Positions 8,305-19,371 of a DNA stretch of 64,000 nt are shown here, piece after piece; the stretch's first letter is position 1; each line of letters opens with the position of its first letter. Position numbers and translations under genes: made by a program. The stretch comes from Phytopseudomonas flavescens. Its GTDB lineage: Bacteria > Pseudomonadota > Gammaproteobacteria > Pseudomonadales > Pseudomonadaceae. The notes beneath the pieces are model-generated. The model was not told where the DNA came from, searched no databases, and worked only from the letters and a program-made list of their open reading frames with translations. The stretch lies in contig NZ_FNDG01000001.1 in the NCBI RefSeq assembly GCF_900100535.1, forward strand, positions 258,698 to 322,697, read 5' to 3'.

Positions 8305-9569
8305 GGTTGTACCTTCTGTAGATGCTGCGACACGGCGGTATCGAGAAAGGCCCTTACCGCCTGCCAGGAGTGACGGTTGGCTTCGGCGTTGGCCAATGGG
8401 TGGCCGTCGAGGGCATAGGTCGCGGGAATGAACGGCAGCACAATGCTGTGCCCGGCCTCGGGGTAGTCCAGCCGCTGCACCGGCCAGGGATGTTCGGCGG
8501 CCGCGAGGCTGGCCTCGACCATGCGCCCGTAGCGGCTCGACGGCCAGGCGGCGTCATCACCGGCGGTGAGCATGATCACCGGGCCGCGGATGTTCTCCAC
8601 GGGGATGCGCGCCTTGCGCACCGCGTCGTCATCCTGCAGCGCGGTGGCGATGGACAGCGCGTTGCGGCGGCCGGCGTCGCGGTCGTTCCAGTTGCCATGG
8701 CGGTTATCGTTCCACAGGTGCACCAGCGGCTTGCCCTGATACAGCCAGGCCGGGCCGTCACGGCCCACCGCAGGGTCGGCGGCAGCCTGGCCACCGTGCA
8801 CCAGTGCACCGGGCACGTAGCCGATCACCGCATTGACCTTGTCGGGGAACAGGCTGCCCAGCAACAGCACCAGCTCTCCGCCACGGGATTGCCCGCTGAG
8901 CGCGACGAAGTCGCCCTCGGGACGCACCTCCTGCCGCAGCCAGTCGAGGCCTTCGAGGAAGTACTCCAGTGGCGTGTTGGAGATGTAGTCCGACAGCCCC
9001 GGTGCCTTGAAGTAGGCCAGTGCGAAGGCCGCGTAGCCGCGTGAGGCATAGAGGGCCGCACGGGGCTCGTTGATACCGCCACCGGAACCGTTGAGCACCA
9101 TCACCGCCGGGTGCGGCCTCTGCCCTGCGGGCAGGAACAGGGTGCCGACCAGACGCCCTGCGCGTACTTCCCGGCGCGTCACACCGGCGGCCATCAGCCG
9201 CTGGGTGAACTGCGCATGCGCCTGGCCCACCGAGGCTGTCAGGGTCAGCTGGGTGACCAGCGGCTGGGCCACCGAATCGTTGAACGGCTGCGCCGAGGCG
9301 GCTCCCACGGGGCGCTGCGACCAGAGCAGGCCAAGGCCGCTGACGTCTCGATAATCGCCATCCACGGGTGCATCACGCAGCAGGTCGACCTCACCTTCGG
9401 CATTGGCGACGAAGACCGCCCTGGCCTGCCAGGACACCGCGCCACGCCGTGTCTCGCTGCTCAGCTCGACCCGCTCGAATGGCTGCAGCCCGTGCAGGCG
9501 GATATGCCGTGGCTCGTCGAGCAGGCCATCCTGCGGGCTGACCTGGATACGTGGCACACCCGTCATCAC
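8301..9569 (-). CDS. Acyl-CoA thioesterase / BAAT C-terminal family hydrolase
   Basis: 422 residues. An N-terminal immunoglobulin-like beta domain (about 1-130) precedes an alpha/beta hydrolase. The catalytic triad is visible: S228 in SGQSRGGE, D338/D339 in TAGDDAAW, and H374 in EAGHSIV. This architecture is that of the acyl-CoA thioesterase and bile-acid-CoA N-acyltransferase family; a Ser nucleophile favours hydrolysis over acyl transfer. No signal peptide, so cytoplasmic. It overlaps both neighbours by ATGA, so it is translated with the substrate-binding protein and the CMD protein, and it probably releases or activates an acyl group of the imported compound. Confidence 0.8.
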   Translation of the reverse strand: MMTGVPRIQVSPQDGLLDEPRHIRLHGLQPFERVELSSETRRGAVSWQARAVFVANAEGEVDLLRDAPVDGDYRDVSGLGLLWSQRPVGAASAQPFNDSVAQPLVTQLTLTASVGQAHAQFTQRLMAAGVTRREVRAGRLVGTLFLPAGQRPHPAVMVLNGSGGGINEPRAALYASRGYAAFALAYFKAPGLSDYISNTPLEYFLEGLDWLRQEVRPEGDFVALSGQSRGGELVLLLGSLFPDKVNAVIGYVPGALVHGGQAAADPAVGRDGPAWLYQGKPLVHLWNDNRHGNWNDRDAGRRNALSIATALQDDDAVRKARIPVENIRGPVIMLTAGDDAAWPSSRYGRMVEASLAAAEHPWPVQRLDYPEAGHSIVLPFIPATYALDGHPLANAEANRHSWQAVRAFLDTAVSQHLQKVQP

Positions 9570-11128
9570 TTTACCTCGCTGACCATCTGCGCTGCGGTGC
9601 GGTCGCTGACCAGCGGCTCGACCTTGAGGCCTTTGCGGGCGGCCCAGATGTTCTGGTAATGGAACAGCGGGATGATGCCCACGTCGTCGCTGACCACCTG
9701 GGCGGCATCGCTGAGGATCGCGGCGCGACGGCTGTCATCGAACTCTTCGGTGGCTTCGGCCAGTGCCTGGTCGACCTTGGCGTTGCTGTAGTGGCCCCAG
9801 TTGGAACCGCCCAGGCCCCTGGACGCATCCGGGGTGGCGAGCACGTTGATCAGGCCGTAGCTGGCCTCGCCGGTGCCGTTGCCCCAGGCAATGACGCTGA
9901 CGGCGTATTCGTTCTTGTTGGCGCGGCTGGCGTAGACCGCCCATGGCACCACTTCCAGCTGCACCTTGACGCCGATGCGCGACCAGAACTGCGCCACGGC
10001 CTGCATCGACTCGGGCGCCAGCGGGTAGCGGTCACCGGGCACGTGCACGGTGAGCTGGAAGCCTTCAGGGTAGCCGGCTTCGGCGAGCAGCGCCTTGGCC
10101 TGGGCGGCATCGTAGGGGATGTCCTGAATCTGCGTGTTGTAGCCGAAGGTACCGGCCGGCATCCACTGGTTGGCCACGCTGGCAGTGCCCTGCAGGATGC
10201 GTTCGGTGATGCCCTTGCGGTTGATCGCGACCGACAGCGCACGTCGCACGCGCGGATCACGCAGGGGGTTTTCGGCAAGCGGCTTGCCGTCGTTGCCACG
10301 GATGAATTCGTGGCTGCCGGCACGCAGGCTCGGCTGCACCAACAGGGCACGCAGCCCCGGATAGGCGTACAGGCTGACCTTGTCGCTGTTGCTCAGGCGC
10401 GCCACGTCGGCTGGCGAGACCTTGTCGATCACGTCCACGTCACCGGCCAACAGGGCTGCGGTGCGCGCGGCCGGGTTGGCGATGTAGCGGTAGTCGACCT
10501 TGTCCCAATGAGCGGGCGTGCCCCAGTAGCTCGGGTTGCGCTCGAACAGGGTGCGATCCCCCGGCACATGGGAGACGAAGCGATACGGGCCGGTGCCGAC
10601 CATGGCCTTGCCGCTGTTGTAATCATCGCTGCTCGACAGCGAACCGGTCTTGCGGCTGACCAGGTAGATCGAGTCGATATTGGGCAGCAGATTGGGGTTG
10701 GGCACCGAGGTGGTCACCCGCAGGGTGTGGGCGTCGATGGCCTTGGCCGACGCGACGGTGCGCAGGCCGGCGGAATAGGACGACAGGCTGCCCGGTACCT
10801 TGGGTGCGCGCTCCAGCGAGAACACCACGTCGTCGGCGGTGAACGGGGTGCCGTCCTGCCATTTGACGTCCTGGCGCAGCTTGAACTCCCAGGTCAGCGG
10901 GTCGATGACCTTCCAGCTTTCGGCCAGGCCGGGAAGGATTTCGCTGTCGCGCCGCTCCAGCAGCGAGCCGAATACGTGCAGGGCAATCGAACGATCGCCC
11001 GCGTAGTTGTTGAGTTGCGGGTCGAGGCTCGATACGGGGTCGGCATAGCCGATGCGCAACGTCTCGGCCTGCGCGCCAGCGGCGCCAAGCAAGGCAACGG
11101 TCAACAGCGGCAGAAGGTTGAGTTTCAT
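9566..11128 (-). CDS. ABC transporter substrate-binding protein, peptide/nickel family 5
   Basis: 520 residues with a signal peptide (MKLNLLPLLTVALLGAAGAQA, cleavage near residue 21) and no lipobox, so periplasmic. The mature part carries the SBP_bac_5 pattern: an early LDPQLNNYAGDRSIALHVFGSLLE, then LAESWKVIDPLTWEFKLRQDVKWQDGTPFTADDVVFSLER. This family binds peptides, opines, nickel chelates and many other ligands. It lies 16 bases after the second ATPase gene and overlaps the hydrolase gene. It is the receptor of the importer encoded upstream. Confidence 0.9.
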   Translation of the reverse strand: MKLNLLPLLTVALLGAAGAQAETLRIGYADPVSSLDPQLNNYAGDRSIALHVFGSLLERRDSEILPGLAESWKVIDPLTWEFKLRQDVKWQDGTPFTADDVVFSLERAPKVPGSLSSYSAGLRTVASAKAIDAHTLRVTTSVPNPNLLPNIDSIYLVSRKTGSLSSSDDYNSGKAMVGTGPYRFVSHVPGDRTLFERNPSYWGTPAHWDKVDYRYIANPAARTAALLAGDVDVIDKVSPADVARLSNSDKVSLYAYPGLRALLVQPSLRAGSHEFIRGNDGKPLAENPLRDPRVRRALSVAINRKGITERILQGTASVANQWMPAGTFGYNTQIQDIPYDAAQAKALLAEAGYPEGFQLTVHVPGDRYPLAPESMQAVAQFWSRIGVKVQLEVVPWAVYASRANKNEYAVSVIAWGNGTGEASYGLINVLATPDASRGLGGSNWGHYSNAKVDQALAEATEEFDDSRRAAILSDAAQVVSDDVGIIPLFHYQNIWAARKGLKVEPLVSDRTAAQMVSEVK

Positions 11129-11144
11129 GGCAGCTTCCTGAGGT

Positions 11145-12132
11145 TCAAGGGTTGAGGTGGCAAGCGCTGAGGTGGCCCGGCGCGATCTCGCGCAAGGCCG
11201 GCGCCTGCTCGCGGCAACGTGCCGTGGCGTGCGGGCAACGCGGATGGAAATGGCAGCCGCCAGGTGGGTTCAACGGGCTGGGCATTTCTCCACGGATGGG
11301 CTGGTACTGGCTGCGACGCAGGTCGAAACGCGGGATCTGCGCCAGCAGGGCCTGGGTATAGGGGTGGTTGGCATGTTCGAACAGCTCGTCGACCGTGGCG
11401 CTTTCCACCACCCGGCCGAGGTACATCACCAGCACGCGGTCGCAGAGGTGCTCGACCACGCCGAGATCGTGGCTGATGAACAGGTAGGTCAGGCCCAGTT
11501 GCTCGCGCAGGTCCATGAACAGGTTGAGGATCTGTGCCTGGATCGACACGTCCAGCGCCGCCACCGATTCGTCGCAGACCAGCAACTCCGGCTGTACCGC
11601 CAGGGCCCGGGCGATGCCGATGCGCTGGCGCTGGCCACCGCTGAACTGATGGGGGTAGCGGCGGCGCATCTGCGGGTCGAGGCCGGCACGCTGCAACTGG
11701 GCGCTGACGTAGTCATCGAAACCCGCCGAGTCGGTCAGGCCATGCAGGCGCGCGCCCTCGCCGACGATGCGGTCGACCCGCAGGCGCGGGTTGAGGCTGG
11801 CGTACGGATCCTGAAAGATCATCTGGATACGCAGCCGCGCCGCACGCCGTGCCCGCTCGTCCAGCACGTGCAGTTGCTGGCCCTGCACCTCGACCTGGCC
11901 GGCAGTCGGCTCCAGCAGACCGGCGACCAGGCGGCCCAGGGTGGACTTGCCACACCCCGACTCGCCGACCAGACCGACCACCTCGCCACGCTCGATGCGC
12001 AGGTCGACACCGCTCACCGCCCGGGTGCGCTGCGCCGGCTTGCTCAGCCCCAGGCGCTCGCTCAGGCGCCCCACCGCTCCCGCTGGCGGCGGGCCGAATA
12101 CCTTGCTGACCTGGGTCAGCTGCACCAGGGCT

Positions 12133-12146
<14 letters not shown>
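11145..12146 (-). CDS. ABC transporter ATPase, OppF/DppF type
   Basis: 333 residues. Walker [10 protein letters not shown] at 61-69, signature [15 protein letters not shown] near 165-180, Walker [13 protein letters not shown] (Ser replaces the usual Pro after the catalytic Glu), H-loop in [11 protein letters not shown]. The C-terminal oligopeptide-transporter extension with four cysteine-containing motifs ([16 protein letters not shown]) is present. It overlaps the preceding ATPase gene by 14 bases. It works with the partner ATPase to energise import. Confidence 0.92.
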
Positions 12147-13100
<954 letters not shown>

Positions 13101-13104
<4 letters not shown>

Positions 13105-13985
13105 CGCTGCGACCTCGGGTTGAGCTGGTCGCGCAACTGATCGCCGACCAGATTGATCGAGACGATGGTCACCAGCAGTGCCAGACCGGGAAACAGGCTG
13201 ATCCAGTACGCCTCGCCCATCATGTACTGGAAGCCGTTGGCGATCAGCAGGCCGAGCGATGGCTCGGTGACCGGCACGCCCAGGCCGAGGAACGACAGGG
13301 TCGCCTCCAGGGTGATGGCGCGGGCGATCTGCAAGGTGGCGATGACGATCAGCGGCGGCAGGCAGTTGGGCAGAATGTGACCGAGCATGATGCGCAACGA
13401 CCCCAGCCCCTGCCCCCGCGCCGACTCGACGTACTCGCGGCGCCGCTCGACCAGCGCCTGGCCGCGGGCGGCGCGGGCGTAATAGGCCCACTCGAGCAGC
13501 ACCAGGGTAAGCACCACGTTACCCACGCCCTTGCCCAGCCAGGCGAGGATCATCAGGGCCATGAGGATGCCGGGAAAGGACAGCAGCAGATCGACCAGAC
13601 GCATCAGCGCGGCATCCACCCAACCACTGCGGTAGGCAGCCAGCAGGCCGATCAGGGTGCCGATGCAGGCAGCGATCAGCGCCGAGCCGATGCCCACCAG
13701 CAGGCTGATGCGCAGGCCGTAGACGATGGCCGAATAGAGATCGCGGCCCTGCCCATCGGTGCCCAGCCAGTAGGTGTAGCCAGCCGCCATGCTCTCGCTG
13801 CCCGGGGCCAGGCGCGCGTCGAGAACGTCCAATTGCATCAGGTCATAGGGGTTCTGCGGGGTGATCCAGGGCGCCAGCACGGCGCTCAGGCCGACCAGCA
13901 GCAAACCGAGCACACCGAGCACCGCCAGGGGCGATCTGATGAAGTCGGCGAGCAACTGACGCCAGGGGGAATGGGCGGTGATCAT
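13101..13985 (-). CDS. ABC transporter permease, OppC/DppC type
   Basis: 294 residues. An N-terminal membrane segment ([22 protein letters not shown]), a periplasmic stretch with [24 protein letters not shown] (the DppC hallmark), then five further segments and the EAA loop [25 protein letters not shown]. It overlaps both adjacent genes by ATGA. It forms the inner-membrane pore with the OppB-type partner. Confidence 0.92.
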
Positions 13986-14959
13986 TGCTCACCTCCGGCC
14001 AGGCGCACACGGGGGTCGAGTACTCGATAGAGCACATCGACCAGCAGGTTGAGGCTGACGAAGATCACCACCACGACCATCAGGTAGGCCAGCACCACGG
14101 GGCGGTCCAGGGAGTTGATGCTGTCGAGGATCAGCTTGCCGGCACCGGGCCAGGCGAAGATGCTTTCGGTGACCACCGCGTAGGCGATGGTCGAGCCGAG
14201 TTCCAGGCCAAGCACGGTGACCAGCGGGATCAGGGTGTTGCGCAGCACGTGCATGCGAATCACCCGGTGCGGCGCCAGGCCCTTGGCGCGGGCGAACTTG
14301 ACGAAGTCCTGCTGCACCACTTCGCGCACGCCGGCACGGGTCAGGCGCAACACCAGCGCGACCTTGAACAGCGCCAGGTTGCAAGCCGGCAACAGCAGGT
14401 GGCGCCAGCCATCGAGGGTCAGCCAGGACCATTGCACGCCCAGCCACTCGGCGGTTTCGCCACGGCCGCTGGCCGGCAGCCAGCCCAGGTGCACGGCGAA
14501 CAGCATGATCAGCAGCAACGCCACCCAGAAGGACGGCAGGGAAAAGCCGATGATGCTGCCGGCCATGATCAGGCGCGCCACCGGGTTGTCCGGGTGCAGG
14601 CCGGCGAACAGGCCAAGGGGCACGCCGATCAGCACCGCCATGGTCAGCGCCACCACCGCCAGCTCGAGGGTCGCCGGCAGACGCTGGAAGATCAGTTGCA
14701 GGGCATCCTGATGGTAGACGTAGCTGACGCCCAGCGAGCCCTCCAGAGCACCGCGCAGGAACCCCAGATACTGCATGGCCAGTGGCTGATCGAGGCCCAG
14801 CCGGGCAATGGCCTGCAGGCGCTCCTGCTGGTTGAGGTCTTCACTGACCAGAATGTCCACCGGGTTGCCGACCGCCTGCAGGCCAATGAACACCAGCAGG
14901 CTCATCAACAGCAGCACCAGCAGCGACTGCAGCAGTCGACGGATAAGCCAGGCGGTCAT
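13982..14959 (-). CDS. ABC transporter permease, OppB/DppB type
   Basis: 325 residues from the ATG at 14959, which overlaps the monooxygenase stop by ATGA; an upstream in-frame start adds only a basic leader and is less likely. N-terminal segment WLIRRLLQSLLVLLLMSLLVFIGL, the EAA loop TRAGVREVVQQDFVKFARAKGL, and the terminal VLDPRVRL are typical of DppB. About six membrane segments. Pairs with the DppC-like permease. Confidence 0.92.
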   Translation of the reverse strand: MTAWLIRRLLQSLLVLLLMSLLVFIGLQAVGNPVDILVSEDLNQQERLQAIARLGLDQPLAMQYLGFLRGALEGSLGVSYVYHQDALQLIFQRLPATLELAVVALTMAVLIGVPLGLFAGLHPDNPVARLIMAGSIIGFSLPSFWVALLLIMLFAVHLGWLPASGRGETAEWLGVQWSWLTLDGWRHLLLPACNLALFKVALVLRLTRAGVREVVQQDFVKFARAKGLAPHRVIRMHVLRNTLIPLVTVLGLELGSTIAYAVVTESIFAWPGAGKLILDSINSLDRPVVLAYLMVVVVIFVSLNLLVDVLYRVLDPRVRLAGGEQ

Positions 14960-16437
14960 CGCTCGCGCTCCTCGCCGGTCAGTTCGCCGGGCTGCCACTC
15001 GTCACCCCGCAACTCGGGCTCGGCGTAGTCCTGCATGGCGGCGAAGTGCTGGTCGATATCTTCGACGAACAGCGCGCCGGCCAGGGCCTGGGCCAGGCGC
15101 TTGGCACCGTCGCTGATCGCCGGAATGTCCCCGGATACACCGCCGTAGCTGAGCGCCGCCGGGTAGCAGAAGCAGTGCACCTGCTCCAGGCCGGGGCAAC
15201 TGCCGGGCTGCGCCTGCTGAAACTCGAAGGCCAGGCCAAGATCGGGCAGTTCGCTCAGCTGCGCCTGTGCGCCCGGTTCCTGGGCGATGCGCTGCTCGGC
15301 GAAACGCTGCGCCCAGGTACGCACATGGGGCGCCAGACTGGCGAACTCGGCACGCTGGCGCATGTCGTTGCTGAAGCCGGTGGCGAACACCAGGAAGTCG
15401 TAATCCACCTGGCCATCGGGCAGGCGCGCACGCAGGCTGCCGTCGGCGTTGCGGCTGATCGACTCGATGCTGCGGCCGAGCAGGAAGCGTGCATTGGCGT
15501 GACGCGCCACCCGCAGTGTACTGCCCTGGGGCGGCGGAACCTGCTGGCTGTCGAGGTAGTGGCGGATGCGCCACTTCCACTGGTCGCTCAGGCGCCAGTA
15601 GCCATGGGTCATGCCCGGGCTGCCGGCGCCCTTGCCGCGGTTGATGCGTGGCAGCTGTTCACGGCGAATCAGCAGATCGACCCGCTGCGCCCCCGCCTCC
15701 AGCGCGGTGGCTGCCGCGTCCATGGCCGAGGCGCCGCCACCGACCACCGCCACACGCTTGCCGACGAACCATTCGGCCTGCAAGCCATCGGCCGAATGCG
15801 CCCAGCGCTCGCGGGGCAGTCGCTCGGCCAGCGGCGGCACCCAGGGGCCACCCAGGCCATCGCGGCCGGTGGCCAGCACCACATGCCTGGCGGACACCGC
15901 GTGCTCGCCCTGCGGGCCGTCGACGCGCAGACGTACCCAGCCTTCGGCCTGGGGCTGCACGGCCACCACCCGTTGCCCGTTGCGCACGTCGAGCCCGACC
16001 ACGCGACGGTACCAGCGCAAGTAATCGGCCCATTGCAGACGCGCAATCTTGTCGAGTCGCTCCCAGGCGGCGATGCCGAACTGCGCCTCGAACCAGGCGC
16101 GAAAGGTCAGCGCGGGCAAACCCAGCGCCGGCCCGGTGAGCTGCTTGGGCGAACGCAGGGTTTCCATCCGTGCAGTGGTCGCCCAGGGCCCCTCGAAGCC
16201 CTCCTCGGCCTTGTCCAGCACCACCACGGTCACACCCAGGTGGCGCAGCTCGGTCGCCAGCGCCAGCCCCGCCATGCCGCCGCCCACGATGGCGACATCG
16301 ATCAACGCCTCGCCATCCTGAAAACGCGGTTTGGCCCAGGCCTTGGCCGGCAGATCGAGCCATTGCAGGTCCTGGCGCAGTCGTGCTTCGAGGGCGGGCA
16401 AACCGATGGGGGCACTGGCGTTGCTGGTCATGAACAT
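14956..16437 (-). CDS. Flavin-dependent monooxygenase (FMO/SidA-like, FAD and NAD(P) binding)
   Basis: 493 residues from ATG 16437 (a second ATG at 16431 has GTGAG seven bases upstream). Two dinucleotide folds are visible: DVAIVGGGMAGLALATEL about 45 residues in for FAD, and KRVAVVGGGASAMDAAATAL in the middle for NAD(P). A late FLVFATGFSNDMR matches the ATG motif of flavin monooxygenases and thioredoxin-reductase-like oxidases. It probably hydroxylates or Baeyer-Villiger oxidises the imported compound. It is the first enzyme gene after the TonB receptor gene (70 bases away) and is coupled to the permeases. Confidence 0.8.
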   Translation of the reverse strand: MFMTSNASAPIGLPALEARLRQDLQWLDLPAKAWAKPRFQDGEALIDVAIVGGGMAGLALATELRHLGVTVVVLDKAEEGFEGPWATTARMETLRSPKQLTGPALGLPALTFRAWFEAQFGIAAWERLDKIARLQWADYLRWYRRVVGLDVRNGQRVVAVQPQAEGWVRLRVDGPQGEHAVSARHVVLATGRDGLGGPWVPPLAERLPRERWAHSADGLQAEWFVGKRVAVVGGGASAMDAAATALEAGAQRVDLLIRREQLPRINRGKGAGSPGMTHGYWRLSDQWKWRIRHYLDSQQVPPPQGSTLRVARHANARFLLGRSIESISRNADGSLRARLPDGQVDYDFLVFATGFSNDMRQRAEFASLAPHVRTWAQRFAEQRIAQEPGAQAQLSELPDLGLAFEFQQAQPGSCPGLEQVHCFCYPAALSYGGVSGDIPAISDGAKRLAQALAGALFVEDIDQHFAAMQDYAEPELRGDEWQPGELTGEERER

Positions 16438-16507
16438 ACTCACGGTTGAAGTGCAAAGCCGCAGCCGGCGTTCACCGGCTGCGGCACGAGGCCGGCTCAT
16501 CGACGGG

Positions 16508-19012
16508 TCAGAAGTCGATGCTCAGGCGGGTGTAGTAGTAAGCGCCGTAGGAGCCGAACGGCGAGATGGTCGAGTAGTAGGAGCCGCCCGAAACGTCATT
16601 GACGGTGTGCTTGTCCGGGTACACGTCGAACAGGTTCTCCGCACCGAGGGTGACGCGCACGTTGTCGGTCAGGCTGTAGGTGGCGTCCACATCGGTGATC
16701 CACTTGGCGCTGAATTCCTGATCCACCGTGGTGCCGGTGCCGAGCAGCTTGACCTTGCCGTAGCGGGTGTTGCGCAGGCCGATATCGAAATCGCCGACCT
16801 GCCAGTTCACCCCTAGGATGTATTTGCTCCTCGGCTTGGAGTCGGTGACGCTGCCGATCTCGGTACGCTGGAAGCGCGACAGGCCAAGGCCTTGCAGCTG
16901 CGCAGGATTGGGCGCCATGTCGGTGATGCGGGTGTCGTTCCAGTTGGCCGCCACGGTCCAGCGCAGACGGCCGTACCGGGCCAGACGCTGGGTGTAGTCG
17001 GCGACCAGATCGAGACCCTTGGTACGGGTGTCGAAGGCATTGGCGTAGTACTGCACCTGCTGCACGTGACCGAAGCCATTGGCATCGAGAATCGCGTCCA
17101 CTGCCGCGCCTTGCAGCGGGCTGATCAGGGCGATGCGGTCCTCGAGGTCGATCACATAGGCATCCGCTGCCAGGTTGAGATCGGTGATCGGCGTCCAGGT
17201 CAGGCCCAGGGAGTAACTGGTGGACTTCACCGGGGTCAGTTCTTCGGCGCCCAGGGCGCGGCCGATGGCGGAGTCGGCCTGGACGCGCTTGATCATGATG
17301 TCCACCGTTTCGTTACCCACGGTGCGGCGGCCCAGGCCGGTCTTGGCATAGCCCTGCTGGGTGAGCGAGGGCGCCACGAAACCGGTATTGATCGCACCGC
17401 GCACCGCGAACGCCGGGGTGAAGGCATAACGTGTAGCGAGCTTGCCGTTCCAGGTGCTGCCAGCGCTGTCGGTATAGCGCTCGTAGCGACCTGCGGCGCC
17501 GACGTACCATTTATCGGTGACGTCCAGGCCCAGGTCCACGTAGGCGGCCGAGGTGCTGCGACGCAGGTTGGCTTCATCCTCGGGCAGCAGCAGGTAGTTA
17601 CCCAGTGCGCCGATGGCCGCTTCCTGCCCGGCACGCGGGTGGCCGACCGGAAACACGTAACGGCCATTGACATAGGAGGCTTCATCACCGGACTCGGTAA
17701 CGTAGTGATCCTCGCGGTACTCCAATCCAGTGGCGAAGTTCAGCGGATTGGCCAGGCCGATATCGACGTGGCGGTTGAAATCCAGGTTGGTGACCCACTG
17801 GCTCAGTTCGTTGTTCTGCAGGTAGAACTCGGTGGGGCTATCCGGCCCCAGCGAGGGGTTGAGGTTGTTGCTGGAGTCCATGCGCTGGGTGTTTTCACCG
17901 TAGGTGGTGCTCAGGTCCCAGTTCCAGCCCGCCAGCTCCTCGCCCTTGATCCCCCAGGTGGTGTGGAAGTCGCGGGTGTCGAACTCGAAGTCAGGGGCGA
18001 TGCCATCCGGGTACAGCTCGGTGAGCACGGTGTTCGAGTTGGGCCGGCGGAAACCGATGGAGACCAGGGCATCCTGCTTGGTATAGGTGCTGAAGGAGTA
18101 CAGACGCAGATCGTCGCTCAGCGGCAGCTCGGCGTTGTAGGACAGGTTCAGTTGCTCGATCTCCGGCAGGCCGCCGCCATAGGAACGACGCTCCACGGTG
18201 TTTTCCCGCGGGTCGGGCTGGCCATTGACCGGGTAATAGAAGCTGCCGGTGGCAGGCGCCGAGCGCTTGGTGCTGTCCTGGTTCTTCCAGTCCAGGGTCA
18301 GATTCAGAAAGCCCTCGTTGGGCAGGCCCAGGCCGTAGTTGAGGCTCTGCTGATAGGTTTCACCGTTGGAGCCGACGCCGCTGGCGTAATGGGAGCGACG
18401 CCCCGCCGTGGTGGTGGCACTGCCGCCACTGCTGTCGGACTTGAGGATGATGTTGATCACCCCGGCCACGGCGTCGGAACCGTACTGAGCCGCCGCACCA
18501 TCGCGCAGCACCTCGACCCGGTCGACGGCGGCCATGGGAATCGAATCCAGATCCGCGGCGTTCCAGCCTTCCTGCAGCCCCGAGCCTTCCGAAGACACCG
18601 CGTTGGCGTGGCGGCGCTTGCCGTTGACCAGCACCAGAACGTAACCGCCACCCAACCCGCGCAGGCCAGCGGAGCGCGCCACGTTGCTGTAGGCGCCACC
18701 GGTGACCTTGGCCACGTGGAAGGACGGCAGCAGGTTAGAGAGCACGTCACGCAAGGCACTGGCGCCCTGCTTCTCAAGGGCTCTGGCATCCAGCACATCG
18801 ACCGGCACCGGGCTGTCCGCCACGGTACGCTGAGTGCCGCGGTTGCCCACCGAAATAACGGTCTGCAGCACCGGCTCATCGGCTCCGGCAGCGACTTCCT
18901 GCGCCATCGACTGGCCGGCAAGCGGCGCCAGGCACAGGCCGATGGCCAGGCTCAGCGGGCTGCGCGCCAGGCGACGTCGATGATTCGCGTTGACGGATGG
19001 TTTGCATGACAT
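16508..19012 (-). CDS. TonB-dependent outer-membrane receptor
   Basis: 834 residues. A signal peptide (SPLSLAIGLCLAPLAGQSMA, cleavage near residue 37) is followed by a TonB-box-like segment (VLQTVISVGNRG), a plug domain (PVPVDVLDARALEKQGASALRDVLSNLLPS; LVLVNGKRRHANAV; AVDRVEVLRDGAAAQYGSDAVAGVINIILK) and a long beta barrel that ends in Phe, as outer-membrane proteins do. It is the first gene of the nine-gene operon. A TonB receptor with a dedicated peptide-type ABC importer implies a substrate too large or scarce for porins. No siderophore biosynthesis genes are nearby. Confidence 0.92.
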   Translation of the reverse strand: MSCKPSVNANHRRRLARSPLSLAIGLCLAPLAGQSMAQEVAAGADEPVLQTVISVGNRGTQRTVADSPVPVDVLDARALEKQGASALRDVLSNLLPSFHVAKVTGGAYSNVARSAGLRGLGGGYVLVLVNGKRRHANAVSSEGSGLQEGWNAADLDSIPMAAVDRVEVLRDGAAAQYGSDAVAGVINIILKSDSSGGSATTTAGRRSHYASGVGSNGETYQQSLNYGLGLPNEGFLNLTLDWKNQDSTKRSAPATGSFYYPVNGQPDPRENTVERRSYGGGLPEIEQLNLSYNAELPLSDDLRLYSFSTYTKQDALVSIGFRRPNSNTVLTELYPDGIAPDFEFDTRDFHTTWGIKGEELAGWNWDLSTTYGENTQRMDSSNNLNPSLGPDSPTEFYLQNNELSQWVTNLDFNRHVDIGLANPLNFATGLEYREDHYVTESGDEASYVNGRYVFPVGHPRAGQEAAIGALGNYLLLPEDEANLRRSTSAAYVDLGLDVTDKWYVGAAGRYERYTDSAGSTWNGKLATRYAFTPAFAVRGAINTGFVAPSLTQQGYAKTGLGRRTVGNETVDIMIKRVQADSAIGRALGAEELTPVKSTSYSLGLTWTPITDLNLAADAYVIDLEDRIALISPLQGAAVDAILDANGFGHVQQVQYYANAFDTRTKGLDLVADYTQRLARYGRLRWTVAANWNDTRITDMAPNPAQLQGLGLSRFQRTEIGSVTDSKPRSKYILGVNWQVGDFDIGLRNTRYGKVKLLGTGTTVDQEFSAKWITDVDATYSLTDNVRVTLGAENLFDVYPDKHTVNDVSGGSYYSTISPFGSYGAYYYTRLSIDF

Positions 19013-19371
19013 TGCGGTACTCCCCGGTAAATCGCCATTGGTAGGAAAGGTGTTGCGGCGATGTGCCGAGGCCGGCTGGATTTCCGCGTGAAAGGGCTGA
19101 CCAGTGACTGGCCGTGATGACAGGCTTATTGATGCGTTTTATTAATTCAATAAGCCTTTGAATCCATAAAACGGATGATAAGCCCTGCATTTTATTCCTT
19201 AAAATAAATTATTTAACTATTTATATACCTTTAAAGAATATGCGAGCTGGCACGACACTTCCCCTTTCGGGCAAGCGATGCAGAAACGCGAGGGGTGCGT
19301 CAGGCGGGTGATGCAGGACAGCGAAGGAGCAGCCGCGCCCTGACGGCGCGGGAGATCAGGCGGAGGGGGAT
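19013..19371 (-). promoter_or_regulatory. AT-rich control region of the TonB/ABC operon
   Basis: Between the LysR gene and the TonB receptor gene, 19130-19255 is strikingly AT-rich in this GC-rich genome. It contains an inverted repeat CGTTTTAT (19134-19141) / ATAAAACG (about 19167-19174) and the dyad ATTTTATTCCTTAAAATAA near 19190-19208. Such dyads are candidate LysR-type binding sites, and similar AT-rich regions precede sulfur-starvation operons controlled by CysB in pseudomonads (recalled, not tested). No exact -35/-10 assigned. Confidence 0.5.

Noticed and set aside
9551..11155. 534-codon open frame antisense to the substrate-binding protein gene
   Set aside because: It mirrors the codon phase of the real minus-strand gene in GC-rich DNA. 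Its translation is low-complexity His/Gly/Ala-rich and matches no family.
13105..13491. N-terminal extension of the OppD-type ATPase
   Set aside because: The extension is Arg/Pro/His-rich and overlaps the permease gene; the ATG at 13104 overlaps the permease stop and starts the ATPase domain.
16892..19009. 705-codon open frame antisense to the TonB receptor gene
   Set aside because: Composition is shadow-like; the opposite strand encodes a complete TonB receptor with signal peptide and terminal Phe.
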